A stretch of DNA of 13,037 bases, from NCBI GenBank assembly GCA_015069065.1, contig SVJI01000023.1, positions 1 through 13,037 of the forward strand, given 5' to 3'. Positions within the stretch are counted from its first letter, which is position 1. Each line of letters starts with the position of its first letter. A model generated the notes under the pieces. It was not told where the DNA came from, did no database searches, and saw nothing but the letters and a program-made list of their open reading frames with translations. The position numbers and the translations under genes are program-made. Below, piece by piece: positions 12,905 through 13,037 of this stretch. The stretch is from Oscillospiraceae bacterium (GTDB lineage Bacteria; Bacillota; Clostridia; UMGS1883).

Positions 12905-13037
12905 ATGTGGATTTATGAAAAAAAACTGCAATTTCCTATAAAAATAAAAAATCCTGACCCACGGATGGCGCAGGTGATAATGAGTCAGTATGGTGGTCCG
13001 GACGGAGAAATAGGCGCTTCTCTTAGATATCTTAGCC
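12905..13037 (+). CDS. cotJC: Spore coat manganese catalase CotJC, 5' part cut by window edge
   Basis: Only 44 codons are present. 'MWIYEKKLQFPIKIKNPDPRMAQVI' (split here only by the reader's limit) and 'QYGGPDGEIGASLRYL' are the characteristic start of CotJC, a dimanganese (ferritin-like) catalase-family protein of the spore coat. By family knowledge the full protein is about 190 residues and the metal ligands lie partly beyond this stretch, so activity cannot be judged. AAAGGAG (12891-12897) is 7 nt before the ATG, within the end of cotJB. The reading frame is open to the last base. Confidence 0.92.
   Translation, partial: MWIYEKKLQFPIKIKNPDPRMAQVIMSQYGGPDGEIGASLRYLS

Overview
The window looks like chromosomal DNA from a low-GC, endospore-forming member of the Clostridia (Firmicutes). 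The reasons are an AT-rich base composition with strong Shine-Dalgarno sites, a cotJABC spore coat operon, a DacF-like D-Ala-D-Ala carboxypeptidase, a clostridial-type AbrB regulator with a CxxC...CxxC tail, a T-box leader, and a SAICAR synthase of the form I associate with clostridia. I see no insertion sequence, phage gene, CRISPR array, tRNA or rRNA. Almost all the space is coding.

Layout. Positions 1-250 hold two divergent promoters. The leftward one drives what looks like the 5' part of a T-box leader whose gene lies beyond the left edge. The rightward one drives a secreted protein (255-1307) with a copper-amine-oxidase-N-like stalk and a papain-like cysteine peptidase domain. purC follows (1396-2079) and ends at a bidirectional terminator shared with the convergent UPF0237 (ACT domain)/UPF0210 pair (3794-2145, minus). 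Upstream of that pair on the same strand is an abrB-like regulator (4119-3871) with its own sigma-A-like promoter. Facing away from it is a dacF-type carboxypeptidase (4276-5421), with a possible sporulation-type promoter.

The main block is a four-gene minus-strand operon for alpha-glucan use, from 12171 down to 5432. Its order is glgP/malP (alpha-glucan phosphorylase), malT-like PTS permease (EIIA-EIIC-EIIB fused), an endonuclease/exonuclease/phosphatase-fold protein that fits maltose-6'-phosphate phosphatase (MapP), and malQ (amylomaltase). The genes are 25 nt apart or closer, two overlap or nearly so, and the block ends in a long hairpin shared with dacF. Read together, they predict this route: maltose enters and is phosphorylated by the PTS, MapP removes the phosphate, MalQ rebuilds maltose into longer glucans and releases glucose, and the phosphorylase makes glucose-1-phosphate. 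This joins a PTS/MapP entry to a MalQ/MalP catabolic end.

The cotJA-cotJB-cotJC operon starts divergently from glgP and runs off the right edge. The 230-nt region between them holds a probable glgP promoter and several dyads near cotJA. Several starts were moved from the longest reading frame to codons with good Shine-Dalgarno sites; two of these are TTG starts.

I did not find a clearly new defence or mobile system. The most interesting points are the PTS/MapP-MalQ-phosphorylase operon, the uncharacterised UPF0210/UPF0237 pair, the coding palindrome that gives two convergent genes the same last five residues, and the structured cotJ leader.
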